A DNA stretch of 64,000 nt from Cyathus striatus (GCA_025738555.1 JAOVFP010000003.1:3658001-3722000), one strand, 5' to 3'. Numbered from the stretch's first letter, positions 47,697 through 59,959 are shown. Made by a program: numbers and translations. Notes: generated from the sequence alone by a model not told the origin.

Positions 47697-48777
47697 CACT
47701 CCCCCCCCCTTTCACCATGAATTCACATATTCACATGAAATTCACGTGAAAATCACATGAAAATCACCTATTTAATATAAATTCACATGAAATTCACATG
47801 AAATTACGTGAACTTCATGTGATTTTAGGTGAAAATACAGTGAAATTCACATTAAAAATTGGAGGTCATTACACTACTGAGTGTGACACCCAGGGCTAAG
47901 TGTGACACCCAGAGCTGAGTGTGGACACCAAGGGCTAAGTGTGACACCAAGGGCTAAGTGTGACACCAAGGGCTGAGTGTGACACCTAGGGCTGAGTGCA
48001 GTCATCAAACTTGTCACACATGTGTGAAAGTGTGACATATTGGAAAATGTTGGAAAAAGCGTGACATGTGTGACACGCGTGGGAAAAAATGTGACATGTT
48101 GGAAAATGTTGGGGGAAAAAGCGTGACACTTGTGGCAAGCGTGGGAAAATGTGTGACGTGCGTGACAAGCGTGGGGAAATGTGACATGTCGGAAAGTGTG
48201 GCAAATGTGATGATTATGGTATGTCACATTTTTTCCCACGCATGTCACACATGTCACGCTTTTTCCAACATTTTCCAATATGTCACACTTTCACACATGT
48301 GTGACAAGTTTGATGACTGCACTCAGCCCTAGGTGTCACACTCAGCTCTAGATGTCACACTCAGCCCTGGGTGTCACTCTCAGCCCTAGGTGTCACACTC
48401 AGCCCTTGGTGTCACACTTAGCCCTTGGTGTCCACACTCAGCCCTGGGTGTCACACTCAACATGCAGTATTACACTCTACTCTTGTATAAGCTTCACATG
48501 AGTATCACATGAATTTCACATGAACTTCACTGAGTGACATGAATGTCAGGTGAAAAATTCATGTGAATTTTCACTTCATCTTCACATGAAATTCATGTCA
48601 CTTAGTGAAGTTCCAGTGAAATTCATGCAAAATTCACATGAAATTATTAGCAGTGTTCTCACTGAAATTCAGCAAAAATAATGCAAAAAGTTCACCTGAA
48701 ATTCACATGAAGTTCACATGAAATTCACCCATTCATGTGAAATTCATGTGAAAGGGGGGGGGGAGCATAAAGAGCTC
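47697..48777 (-). mobile_element. Short L/R-end transposon (TTCACATGAA family) with nested foldback
   Basis: Exact 8-bp duplications GATTTTCT at 47,689-47,696 and 48,778-48,785. The left side is an R end CAGTACTTTACACTCCCC; the right side is an L end (reverse complement GAGCTCTTTATGCTCCCC). Arrays of TTCACATGAA words fill both arms. The centre is occupied by another insertion at 47,876-48,468. It has no gene and no tRNA-like unit. Confidence 0.88.
47876..48468. mobile_element. Nested foldback element, GTGTGACACC family
   Basis: Flanked by an exact 8-bp duplication ATTACACT (47,868-47,875; 48,469-48,476). Ends ACTGAGTGTGACACC and, complemented, ACTGCATGTTGAGTGTGACACC. The arms are (CTAAGTGTGACACCAAGGG)n repeats around a GACAAGCGTGGGAAA foldback core centred near 48,215. 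No coding capacity. Confidence 0.78.
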
Positions 48778-48967
48778 GATTTTCTGGGTTGCACAGCTTC
48801 TTTGACAGCTGTCACTTGTCACCTGTCATACTTGACAGTTCTGTGATTGACAGATTGACAGCTGTCTGTTACCTTAGTTACATGGACCTTGGTTGGACTT
48901 TGGTAGACAGCCTCAGTATATATACACTCTGTAACTTGGTAGTTGTCTACAAGTTTCCTCCCCATCT

Positions 48968-49243
48968 GTGTCTGTGTCTGTGTCTGTGTTTGTGTTTGAG
49001 TCTTTGCTCCACTATTATCATCTATTCTCTCAACTACCTCTCTTTATTCTTGTTACATCTGACAAGCTGACCCAAGTGATTGCTGAAGTATCTGAGCACA
49101 TTGTCCATGTTTCCAACATCAAAACATTGCTCATAGAATGCCTCCAGGATTCAGATGTATATGAGGAAATTGTAATGAGTGCTGGAAACAAGTTGGAAGG
49201 TGAAGTCATAGCTCAGGTTGAGTTGCAGATGCAGCAGGAGTGA
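48968..49243 (+). CDS. Small hypothetical protein remnant
   Basis: After a (TGTGTC)n stretch, the frame encodes a helical segment (KLTQVIAEVSEHIVHVSN, NKLEGEVIAQVELQMQQE) ending in TGA at 49,243. A real exon is possible (a splice acceptor CATCTGACAAG near 49,065), but no family is recognised. Confidence 0.25.
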   Translation: MSVSVSVFVFESLLHYYHLFSQLPLFILVTSDKLTQVIAEVSEHIVHVSNIKTLLIECLQDSDVYEEIVMSAGNKLEGEVIAQVELQMQQE

Positions 49244-49365
49244 TGGAAATGATTGCAACACATTACCAAAGAATTATTGTACTTGTATCTCATTTTGCAT
49301 GTTATTTGATGTTTTTGAGTTTTGGAATAAGGTGAGACTGCAAGCAAATAATAAGTAATGTGAAA

Positions 49366-50815
49366 TTAAGAAATAGAAGTAGGGCCAGGCTTATCTGGAT
49401 AGCAGGAGTGGAATTCTTCAATGATATTCATAGCATGTTCCAGTTCCATGGCTGGAAGCCATGAAAACTCTTCATCAGTCCCTTCATACCCTAGCCAGTA
49501 TACATAGTACCTTAGTTTGCAATGCAAATGACAATCCAGTTTAGAGTCCAAAATTTCCAAGACCTCATATTCAATGTCACCATCAACCTGGACAGGTCAT
49601 GGTGGTGGAATAATGTGATCTGGAATGGTATTTTCAGTATTGGGTTCAAGCATGGATATATGGAATACTGGGTGGACTGCATGAAATTGTTCTGGAAGGT
49701 GCAAGGTATGCAAATGCAATCCAGCAAGTGCAATGACTTCAAAAGGTCCTAGGAACTTTTCTGCAAGTTTCCAGGATGGCCAGGTTGTCTGGAAGTACTT
49801 GGCTTTAACATATACCTTTGTCCCAATGGGGAATGCAGGTGTGGGTTTGTGACACACATCAGCAGGTGCTTGGTAACATTTCTGTGCACTGAGTATTTTG
49901 GTTTTAAGCATCTCATGAAGTTCCTCAAGGTTTACTGCAAAGTGCTGGGCATGAGCAGAAGTGAGATCACATTCAAGATGTATTGCAAGGTTCGGGTGTT
50001 AACCCTTGTTTGCATAGAATGGTGAAATTCCTGTGGTTGCACTCAGTGCATTATTGTAAGCAAATTCAGCAAGAGGTAAGAGATCACACCAGTTATCCTG
50101 CTGATAGTTGCAGTAGGCCTGAAGGTATTGTTCCAGAGTTTGGTTGATGCATTCCATTTGGCCATTGCCTTCAGAATGATAACCTGAAGTGAAATGCAAT
50201 GTGATGTCAAGGGCCATACCAAGGGAACAGAAGAAATGTGACACAAACTCAGAACCACAATTGGAAGTGATGTGTTCCAGGACTCTGTGCTTGGAAAAGA
50301 CATGAAGTACAAATAGAAGCACAAGGTTGGAAGAAGTGCATGTGGTATGAGTGGGAATGAAGATAGACTGCTTGGAGAAACGATCCACAATAACAAGCAT
50401 AGAATCATACTTGGAAGCTGATGATTTTGGAAGTTGATCTATGAAATCCATAAATATCAAGTGCCATAGGCATCCAGGAACTGGAAGTTGTTTTAGGGTT
50501 CTGTATGGGCAGTGGCACTGTGTTTAGAATGCATGCAAGTACTACAAGACTTACAATAGTCCTTTACAAATGTCCATATAAGCAGCCAAGTATATTCATG
50601 TTGAATTAGCTCAAGGGTCTTGTTCTGTCCAAGGTGTCCTGAAAGCAGATGGTCATGTTTGTACTGTAAAACCTGAAGCCAAAGGGTTCCAGAGTCCAGA
50701 ACATAGATCCAGTTATCTAGATGGAGGAAACTGTCTGGGGTTACAGTCCAATGATTCTCGGGAGTCTGCATTCAGATAACTGCGACTGGGTCATTAGGGA
50801 GAGCTGATAATATAT
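49366..50815 (-). pseudogene. Second chromovirus fragment: integrase and chromodomain
   Basis: Minus strand: the H2C2 region (HDHLLSGHLGQNKTLE, CKSCSTC; 50,493-50,771), the integrase core (MDFIDQLPKSS, then ITSNCGSEFVSHF, YHSEGNGQMECINQTLEQYL; 49,999-50,460), the C-terminal domain (49,597-49,911) and a chromodomain (YYVYWLGYEGTDEEFSWLP; 49,366-49,560). The second catalytic Asp is Asn (SNCGSEF where relatives have SDRGSEF). Stops and shifts separate the blocks. The fragment is cut at 50,815 by an L-type transposon end; RT and gag are absent. Confidence 0.87.
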
Positions 50816-51705
50816 GAGGTCTTTACACTCCCCCCTAAATTCCTTCTTGAGTCTGGATGGAATCCGTGGACTCCCCGGAAAGTCTGCAGAAATTCCACAG
50901 AATTTCTGGCCATTCCATGGACTCCATCCAGACTCTGGGTGGACTTGTTTTGGCAGAGACACCAGCCAAATTTTAGTTTTCTGGTCCAGGTGCTTTCCAG
51001 AGAGCATGACACTATGTGTTGAATGTGACACTATGTGGAGTGTGACATGGAGCGTGACACTGTGCATGGATTGTGACACTATGTATTAAGTGTGACACTA
51101 TACATTAAGTGTGACACTAAGTGTTGAGTGTGATACTAGGTGTTGAGTGTGACACTATGCATTAAGCGTGACATTGAGTGTGACATTAGGTGTTGAGTGT
51201 GACACTGTACATTAAGTGTGACACTATGCATTTGACATTCAGTGTACCACTAAGTGTTGAGTGTGACACTATATGTTAAATGTGACACTATACATTAAAT
51301 GTGACACTATGCATTAAGTGTGACACTATACATTAAGCATGACACTATGCATTGAGCATGATACTATATATTGAGTGTATCACAGATTTCATATAGTGTC
51401 ACACTTTTCATGTAGGGTTACACTTGATGCCTGTGACAAGGCAGCAATGGAGACAAGATGGTGGTAGGGATGAGATGAGATTATGAATTAACAGTTTTAA
51501 TAGTATTCATTGTGATTTGAAACAGGAAAATTAAGGTATTAAATAGATCTTACAGATTCTGCATAAATCCACACAGAATCCATGCAGAATATGTATGAAA
51601 TATGTATAGAATAATCACCTCTAATAATAATAATAGCCACTATATAAATTCTGTATGGTATCTATACAGATCCATACAGACCTCTTGGGAGAGTGTAAAT
51701 TACTG
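50816..51705 (+). repeat. L-type end with TCTGGATGGAATCC array, GTGACACTA array, R-type end
   Basis: GAGGTCTTTACACTCCCCCC starts at 50,816. GTGTGACACTA(T/G)GCATTAA words follow (51,005-51,380). TACAGATTCTGCA words lead to an R-type end finishing at 51,705 (reverse complement CAGTAATTTACACTCTCC). Flanks TAATATAT and GCACATCA do not match, and the two ends carry different array motifs, so this is probably two truncated elements in tandem. Confidence 0.65.
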
Positions 51706-51709
51706 GCAC

Positions 51710-53795
51710 ATCACCACATTTCCTGTGCTTCACATATGTCTCACACATTACATATATGACATATATTACACCTGTCACACTTCCATGCTCGTCACCTTTG
51801 TCACACATGTCACACATGTCACATACATCACATACATCACATATGTCACCACATTTCCTGCACTTCGCATATTTCCCATGCATCACACTTTTATGCTCAT
51901 TGCATTTGTCACACTATGTGCACACATCACATTTTCATGCATGTCACATGCTCATACATATCAGATGCTCATACACATCATGCACTCATACATGTTACAC
52001 TTTCATGTGTGTTGCATTGGTCATGTTTGTCACACTTTGTATGTGTCATGCACACTATGTTTGTCATGCTTTGCATGCATTTCACGTTTGTTATGTTTTG
52101 CAAGAGCAAATGCTTTTATGAGCATCACAAATGCCACATCTGCTTGTACTACAAGCTTTACACAAATGTCATGCTTTCCTTGCATGTCAGTTTTGTCATG
52201 TTTGTTTTTGCTTGTGGTACCCCATTTAGAGGACATAAGCAATATGTTACATATTTGTACTTATTATTGCTCCTTACATTTTCTCATGCATGTAGAACTC
52301 TAGGACATAAAAGAGAGGAGAATTGTTAGATACCCAATCTTTTACAGCCAAGAGGAGGAAGTCAATCACATGTGTGGTTACCTGTATGTCTGTACCACCA
52401 TTCAAATTATTATGAAAGTGGAGTAAGTATTTAAAGTGATAACATGGAATATATCAATTAGAAAGTTATGAAATTGTAACAGTAATGAGAAACTAGAATG
52501 GAAGATATAGTGCATGTATGTGTTGGAGCCTTAGTCCCATTGACACAATATGAGAAATTTGGAAATAGAATGGTATGAGATATGTCATAATCCATGTCAC
52601 ATTAGACTTCCATATTACAGTTATTAGATTATCATAATTCTTGCATCAGCCATTGGTTATTCTTGTATCTTCTAACACATATTATATAGTCACATATCTA
52701 CTTACTTACTCTACATGACTACATGACAATTGTCTATGTTTTATTGAAACAGAGAGGTTATGGAAACTATCTCCACTCTTCAATCAATTTCACTTCTTTA
52801 CTACCATATGTGGTCACTTCTCTGACATATGTCCTAGAGTTCTTTTAGTATTAGTAACTCAAACTCCCTTCTGTACATCATTATGCTTACTTGCCCAGTT
52901 GATATTACTACTCACATTTCTATTCTTTAATTTAAATATCAACTACATCATCACCTTCATTTCTTCTTGTTCTCTTCCCTGAAGGGCTGCTTTATTTCTT
53001 CTCCTCTTTTGCTTAATCCTTACCATCATTTTACATGCAGTGTTCTGATTGACAGGGTCAGACCCCATCTGTTTAAAACAGTCTGAGTCATCAATTACTG
53101 ACACCCAGTGACATTTCTAAACAATGGACTGAGAGTGAAATGTGATGTCACTGGGTCCTCATTTCTGTGTTATAATGATATGGGAACACATTCATTGGAG
53201 ACCAGTTGGAACCCTGTGTATGAAATTTGTGATGCACTTTAAAAGAAGTGCCATATATATGATGTTCAGGAAAGTGTGACAAACATAATGTGCATGTAAA
53301 GCATGACAAGTCTGATGCAGACAAAGTGTGACATGTGAAATGTGTGATGCATACAAAGCATGACAAATGTGACCAATGCAACATGCATGAAGGCATGACA
53401 CATCTCATTAATGTGATACACATGACATATGTAACACTCATGTAAGCATGACATGCATAAAAATGTGATGAGTGTAAAAGTGTGACACATGGGAAATACC
53501 CGAAGCGTGGGAAATTATGTGATATACATGACATGTGTGACAAAGGTGACGAGTGTGGAAGCGTGACAGGTGTAAAATATGTCACATATGTAACACATGA
53601 GACATATGTGAAGTGCAGGAAATGTGGTGATGCACAGAAATTATGTGATGTGCAGGAATTATGTGTGTAGCATGGGAAATGTGAGAGTGTGGGACATATG
53701 TGACATATGTGATGTGTGTGAAAAGCATAACATGCGGAATGTGTGGGAAGTATCTAATGCGCAAGAAATGTGTGACAAATGTGACACATTGATAC
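51710..53795. repeat. Large inverted repeat, arms about 550 bp
   Basis: The left arm (51,710-52,230) and the reverse complement of 53,190-53,790 share long stretches such as ACATTTCCTG, ACACCTGTCAC and CTCGTCACCTTTGTCACAC. A 950-bp centre (52,230-53,190) has no gene. Internal words are ATGTCACA and CATGTGTGA. A third relative is at 45,000-45,270. Open frames rich in Met, Ser and His are artefacts of the repeat. Confidence 0.8.
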
Positions 53796-53804
53796 AAAAA
53801 TAAT

Positions 53805-54245
53805 ATCTAATTAGTAATAATCAATGATTGTTTATGATCACCTAAATATCCATACAATAGTATTATTCAATTATGATTGTTTATGATCAGCTAAACATCC
53901 ATATGGTGGTAATATTCAATTAGAAAAAATTAATGATTGTTTATGATCACCTAATGCATCCATACAATAGTAATATCCAATTAGAAAAAATCAATGATTG
54001 TCTATGATCACCCAATGCATTCATACAATAGTAGTATTCAGTTAGATAAATCAATGATTGTCTATGATCACCTAATATGTTCATACAATAGTAGTATTCA
54101 ATTAAAAACAATTAGTGATTGTTTATGATCACCTAACCATCCATACAATAGTAATATCCAATTAGAAACAATCAATGATCATTTAATACATCCTTACAAT
54201 AATAGTATTCAATTAGAACCTCAATGATTGTTTATGATCCCAATC
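53805..54245. repeat. About 62-bp tandem repeat, seven copies
   Basis: Units contain TCAATGATTGTTTATGATCA, then ACCTAA and CCATACAATAGTAGTATTCA. The last units shorten toward 54,240. Confidence 0.88.
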
Positions 54246-54309
54246 ATATAATGGCATAGCTTATTTGATTGGGGCAATCATATAACACTGCTGTTATATG
54301 ATCAGAATG

Positions 54310-54850
54310 GCTGGCACTTATGGAAGTGACAACTGCAATCCCATGAAGCAAATGTTTCCACATGAAACAACACTGCAATCAGATGAAGCATTCTTAATGC
54401 AATCATTACAATCTAATAAAGCATTCCTGAAGTGACCACTGCAATTGAATGAAGCAATATGAAGCAACCACTGCAATGAGATGAAGCATTTGTGAAGTGA
54501 CCACTGCAATCCCATGAAGCAATTACTGTAATTCAATAAAGCAACATGAAGCACCCACTGCAAGCAGATGAAGCATTCTTGAAGTGCCCATTGCAACTGA
54601 ATGAAGCAAATGTTTCAACATGAAGCTACTGCTGCAACCAGATAAAGCATTTGTAAAGTGACTACTGCAATTGAATGAAGCAATAGGTTCAACATGAAGC
54701 AAATGCTGCAGCCAGATAAAGCATTCTTTGCAATCATTGACTGCAATAATATAAAGCTGTTTCATTTTTGCAGTTGCAGATCTCCAACCTCTTTTACTGC
54801 AATTGCAGTAAAAAACATGATAATCTCATCAGTACTAGTGATAACATAAC
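54310..54850. repeat. Second GAAGCA / ACTGCAAT array
   Basis: Same words and same terminal TTTTACTGCAATTGCAGTAA palindrome as at 46,070-46,600, in the same orientation. Confidence 0.8.
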
Positions 54851-54899
54851 CTTACCCTCACTTACTATCACCACCTCCAAAGCTTGTTTGCTCATATGA

Positions 54900-55550
54900 C
54901 CCCTCAGAACTAACAAGAAGCCTTAATACATCAAACCCAATGATCTATGCATCTCTGACTGTGCAATTGGGTGCTCTCACAGCTGAGGGGCACACCTCAA
55001 GTTGGGAACATGGTGACAAACTGATAGAGTTCACTGATGTGTCCAGCCTCATGTCTGCTGACCATATGCAGCTCAGTGATCATGATATAAATATCAGTGG
55101 GAGGAGTGGAGATGGAGCAGTAGCATGGCTAGCAATTTACCATGTGTGTCATCCAAGCTCACCACAAGTCCCATTGTCCCATCTGCAGAACCCATGAATA
55201 CCAGTAATAACAATGACAATGACGAGTTCAAGGACATGGGGGAGGAATTCTCTGGACAGATTGGTTGGTGTAAGGGGGTGAGAGAATGGTGTGTGTGGTG
55301 TGTTGTTTATTACTATCATTGGGAGGAGGGGAGGGGTAGGTTCATGATAAGAAAATGTGGTACATTGGCAAAGGCTTATGGACATCTTGTTCCACATGCC
55401 TGAGGTATGTCTTCCCCATGTTTCACAACTGGGTTAGAGGGAAGGGAGTGGATGACACTCATGGCTCCATACCATGTATGTGTGCATGGCTAAAGAGTGT
55501 TGAATTAGTTTCCACTAGCCAACTAAGCATTGATATGCAGATAAACTGAA
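54900..55550 (+). other. Possible decayed gene, frames overlap
   Basis: Two overlapping open frames (54,940-55,197 and 55,125-55,403) look like one decayed coding region. The second contains NTSNNNDNDEFKDMGEEF, like the acidic linker of a host protein. No family is recognised. Confidence 0.25.
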
Positions 55551-57488
55551 AGCACATACTTTATTTCATTTCTACATCTCAATTTGTGAGATCCTAAACT
55601 GAGGCATCAAGTCGGACACCAAGGGGAGGGACTGAGGTCCTGTGTCGCCTCCCATAAACTATCAAGGGATATAAAAGCCTATAAAACCTATTATACACAA
55701 TACTCCACCTCAGTAACCAAATTAAAAACCTTTAACAAATACTATACTTATTTTATTCATAAAACTGACATGCTACAGTTGATCCTAAGTAACAGACAAG
55801 ACCCTAGAAAACCCAAATGACATGTACTCAGAACAAAGGAAAAAGAATGGAAACAATACTATGACAACATACCTGAACTTTAGACCCAGTATCTGTATAC
55901 CATGGAAAGTAGGATACTGATACAACTGAAATGCAATCACATGTGGCATATAATGCGTGAAAGAAGCAGGCACAGTGATGACAGAATGTAGAGTTATTGA
56001 GAGAGCAGCAGGACAAGTGAAGCAGAGAAGCATCACACATCAATGCTACAGTTTCCGAATTAGGAAGGCACTGATGGAAGCGCCCATGTACACGCACGCT
56101 GTCACAATAGCGCAATAGATAAGGAATGTGGTAGCACCATATGATTGGCTGCACACACACAGGTCAATGCTCTGCACTGACTCACCATGGACCTAGAACT
56201 AAGCTACCGTATGGGTAGGAGAGCACAGTAGATAAGAAACTGTAAATAAGCATGTGAGATAATGTATATAGACAAGCAGGGGGGAAGGAAACAGGAGGAA
56301 CTGCATGGGCATTCTTCCCCCCCACAGACAGGGCAGTGTATCAGACAGAACAGTACAGAACTAGAATACAATTTTGATGTACTGATTTGAAACTGAACTC
56401 ATTTTGAATTAAATATCTGAACCATTGATTATTAAATTGTCGAAGTCCTGCCATGTATTAAAAATAGACTGATCATATTCTATATTTAGTTTGACTTTGA
56501 AAAGAATTGATATTCACATGCCCTCAAACTTATTAAATCTTTGAACCCAGGAACTTAGAATATAAAAATATACTGGAATCAGGAAACTATTCTAAGTATT
56601 ATTAAAGTAATCTAAACTTGGGCACTAAGTACATCAGCATGCATAAGCATAAAATTCTATTGGCTAATAAGTACTTAAGCAAAGAAGAAAATAGAGATAA
56701 GGTAGTACTCAGCACTTCAGCAATCACAGACTGTACTGAAACCCAGACCCTGCTACTGACTTTTGCCTTAGCAACATTCCATGTTGTCTTAAGTTACACA
56801 CCTCTGAATCTTGATCATGCTGGGGGGAGCTATAGTGTTAACAGGACATGACTGGACAAGGTTGTTGATTGGCAACACATTGTGCATGAAATTACACAAG
56901 AGTGCTGAAAAATAAGCCAGCTTTGTGGAAAAACTGGAAAGGATGGAGTAAGGATGGAGTCTGACAGTGACTTGCTGAAACATGGAATGTGTGACAGTCA
57001 CATTGTCACTGACATAAATTAATCACATGAAATAAGTGTGGGATATCAACAATATAACATGTGAGCTTGTATACATGTTCATTGGCATTATTTGGCAATA
57101 GGCTCTGCATGCCAATACCAGCATGTTTCATTTGTTTGAACCTCACAAACTCATCAACTTCTTGTCTCTTCTCATTTGCTTTCATTATGCTATGTGATAT
57201 TCCAGGTGGTGCATCACCCAACCTCAAAGAATGAACCCAGCATGTGAAGATGAATCTTGGTAGGACAAAGAAGCTCATGAAGTCTTGATAGGAACTCACA
57301 CATAAGGTGTCTGTCTCATTATGATGCTCATTCCCCAATTGTTTTTACTTACAACTGCCTAGATTGTATACCAACTTCACCTCTAAGCTACATTTGAATC
57401 TGTGAGCAACTCTTCACTATCTGTACCTGAACCCTCTAATGTGAACACAACATCATCAATGCAACATCACCCACCTCAGGTCCCCACA
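55551..57488. other. No recognised gene
   Basis: A minus-strand frame at 57,006-57,338 (110 codons: SYQDFMSFFVLPRFIFTCWVH, KANEKRQEVDEFVRFKQMKH) may be part of a gene but I do not recognise it. At 55,590-55,700 the sequence (GGGATATAAAAGCC with a downstream CACCTCAG) resembles an LTR or promoter remnant. Confidence 0.25.
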
Positions 57489-57955
57489 TGTTACAATAAA
57501 GTTCTAGTTTGAGACATTTATCATACAAGTCCGATAGTCACATGACTAACTAGTTCAAAGAACAAGTTAACCAGTATCGAAATCAAGTAGTTCTCTATTC
57601 ACAAGCTCTTAAGTTGTTTAGACTTAAGTACGAGCAAAGTGAATGAATCAAAGTGAAGCTAATTCAATTTGAGCTGAAGCTTGAGCTCTACAGCCCAAAT
57701 TCTTACTGTTTAAATACAAGTTAAATTGTACTAATAATAAGTGTTTATGAGTCAGAATACTGCACATCAACTGCACATTACTGCAGCACAGCAAGAAGAA
57801 AGAAAGTAAAACTAAGTATAGTAGTATGACTCAGAAATGAGTCAAGACCATGTAAGTAAGAAGTCATGTGTTTGGTATCAAAGGTGATACCAAACAAGTC
57901 GATGAAATGTAAAGAAAACATACATAAATTGGTAAAAGAAAGAAAAAGCATAACA
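57489..57955. repeat. Solo LTR of the gypsy family
   Basis: TGTTACAATAAAG...AAAAAGCATAACA, 467 bp, aligns along its length with the LTR at 7,196-7,680. It is flanked by an exact 5-bp duplication CCACA (57,484-57,488; 57,956-57,960). No internal region remains, as after recombination between two LTRs. Confidence 0.93.
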
Positions 57956-57960
57956 CCACA

Positions 57961-59140
57961 GATTGTCAACATGAAGTTGCAGACTCTCAATGCACATAAC
58001 TATGGCAGGTAAGCACCTTCCTCAGCTAGCCTCAACATTTCTGCTACCTCCTGCTCTCTGAATCACAGTGTTGTCACTATACCCTTTGTAGATGGCTACA
58101 TCCACTGGCCAAGCTGCTTTCCCCACCATTCGTCTAGTGCATGACATGTTTCCCTCATTCATTCCCCCTGCATCACATCAACAATAGCTAATCTCCTGTC
58201 TCCCTGTCCAAATTGACATCCACTGCAGCACAGTCATCACTGACCCACCACAAGTCCCCTACCTCAACCACATCAAACACCTTTAAACTAGTGACACAGT
58301 AGAGTCAACCACAATATCACCTGTATCATTCATCATTTCGAAGTTTGAAGATTTGATCACACTGCAGGAAGGCATGGGATTGAGACTTCTTTTTGGACTG
58401 ATTCTCATTCTACATAAGGCTATTGGCTACTGTGAGATGCATGGGATTTCAGCTGGTCCTGAGGGGTGGTGAGGGTATGCATTCCTGCTTGTGCCATGTC
58501 TGGAGATGAGTGCCTGAGGTCATAATTGTCTTGCCTCCTTTTCATTTGGTCTATGTTTCATTAATTTGGATTACTGGTATGGTTTTGGTTTTGGTGGCCA
58601 TTTCTGTACTCTGGGCTCCATTCTGATGACTGATCTGTAAATATGATATGTTAGGTGTGTTGTGCAGGCTACTTGGTGGTTTCAAGGGGTAATGCGAGTG
58701 GAGATGATGGGAAATGTCAAGAGTGGGGTAAGATTATGTCAACTAGTGTGGAATCCACAATGTTGTAGTAGTTATAAGTTGTATGCACTTTGTAGGGGAT
58801 TAATAATAACATTTTTTGAAAGTATTCACACCTAACTCTTAAGAATCTAAGAGCTTTGGCCCCATGAAGTTCTGAAAAGTTTGTGCTACACTCAAATGTA
58901 AATGTGTTTGCACTATGGAAATGTTTGTGCTGGGACCAAAAATGTTTGTACTCAGTGTTGTGAGTGAAACTTGATTAGTCATAAACACACACATATGGCT
59001 ATATGGCCTGATGTTCAGAATCCACATCATCCAGATCTTTCCAAATACACTACCAAATAATTCTCATGAGGCAGTGTTTCTCAAGAAGCAAATATATGGA
59101 AACACAAGCCAACACCCAACCTCTTGGTGACCAATAATCA
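57961..59140. other. No recognised gene
   Basis: Pieces of low-complexity sequence and short frames. GTGCTGGGACCAAAAATGT (58,928) recurs in the same orientation near 60,320 as GCACTGGGACCAAAAATGT, possibly marking a repeat unit of about 1.4 kb. Confidence 0.3.
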
Positions 59141-59149
59141 ATACTGTTA

Positions 59150-59535
59150 AAAATAGGACACCATTGTTCAGAACAATGCCTACACATTCAATTACCAAGG
59201 ACATGCCATTGTTTCTAATAATAGGATTCCATTGTTCCTCACACCAATTGTTCAAAACAATGCCTATGCATTTGCTTACCAAGGACACACCATTGTTTCT
59301 AATAATAGGACTCCATTGTTCTTTTGCATCCATTGTGCAGAACAATGTCCCTCCTATTATTCCATTGTCTTCATGTTCATTGTTTGTCAGGATCTATAAA
59401 TAGAATTCCATTGTTCATCACCAGAACAATGTGAAACTATTTCTGTCACCATTGTTCAAGATCTGACTCATCTCCTCAAACACCATTGTTCTGTGCAGCC
59501 TCCACCTCAAGACAATGAATCTACCACTACTAAAT
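59150..59535. repeat. Array of CCATTGTTC / GAACAATG palindromes
   Basis: About ten CATTGTT words face ACAATG words, for example CCATTGTTCAGAACAATG. A longer unit with ACCAAGGACA(T/C)(G/A)CCATTGTTTCTAATAATAGGA occurs twice (59,197 and 59,276). Confidence 0.8.
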
Positions 59536-59959
59536 TTGGAGAACAATGTAGGATTGGTTTTGGATAGGATTAGTCAGCAGTAGGAGGAAAAGAGCATAAA
59601 AGGAGAGAGGAATTGAGCCTTGGACAGTAGTTTTATCCATTTACCACAGCTTGACAGCTAGGATTCTACTCACCAGAGTTTTATCCATTACCAAATAGCC
59701 CACCACTAGCTAGGATCTTACTCACCTGTTCATCCCAAGTAGTTATTCTTACACATTAGATACAGAATCTATTGTGCTTTTCTTCAGTTCTATTAGTAAT
59801 GTAAATCATGCAGCTCAACTCACTGTATAAATATATTCACAGTAATCTCAATGTCACTTTTATCATATCTATTCAGTAGCAGCACATATTAGTTTATGTG
59901 CTGCAGCCACCAAGCTACAGTCAGAAACAACCAAGGCCCTCAACTTTGTTTCAACCTTC

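Noticed and set aside
50816..51705. A single transposon bounded by these L and R ends
   Set aside because: Flanks do not match and the subterminal motifs of the two ends belong to different families.
51602..53797. Met/Ser/His/Thr-rich frames (also at 5.8, 44.3, 45.0 and 48.0 kb)
   Set aside because: They translate the ATGTCACAC and CATGTGTGA repeat words, so the same peptides appear wherever the arrays do.
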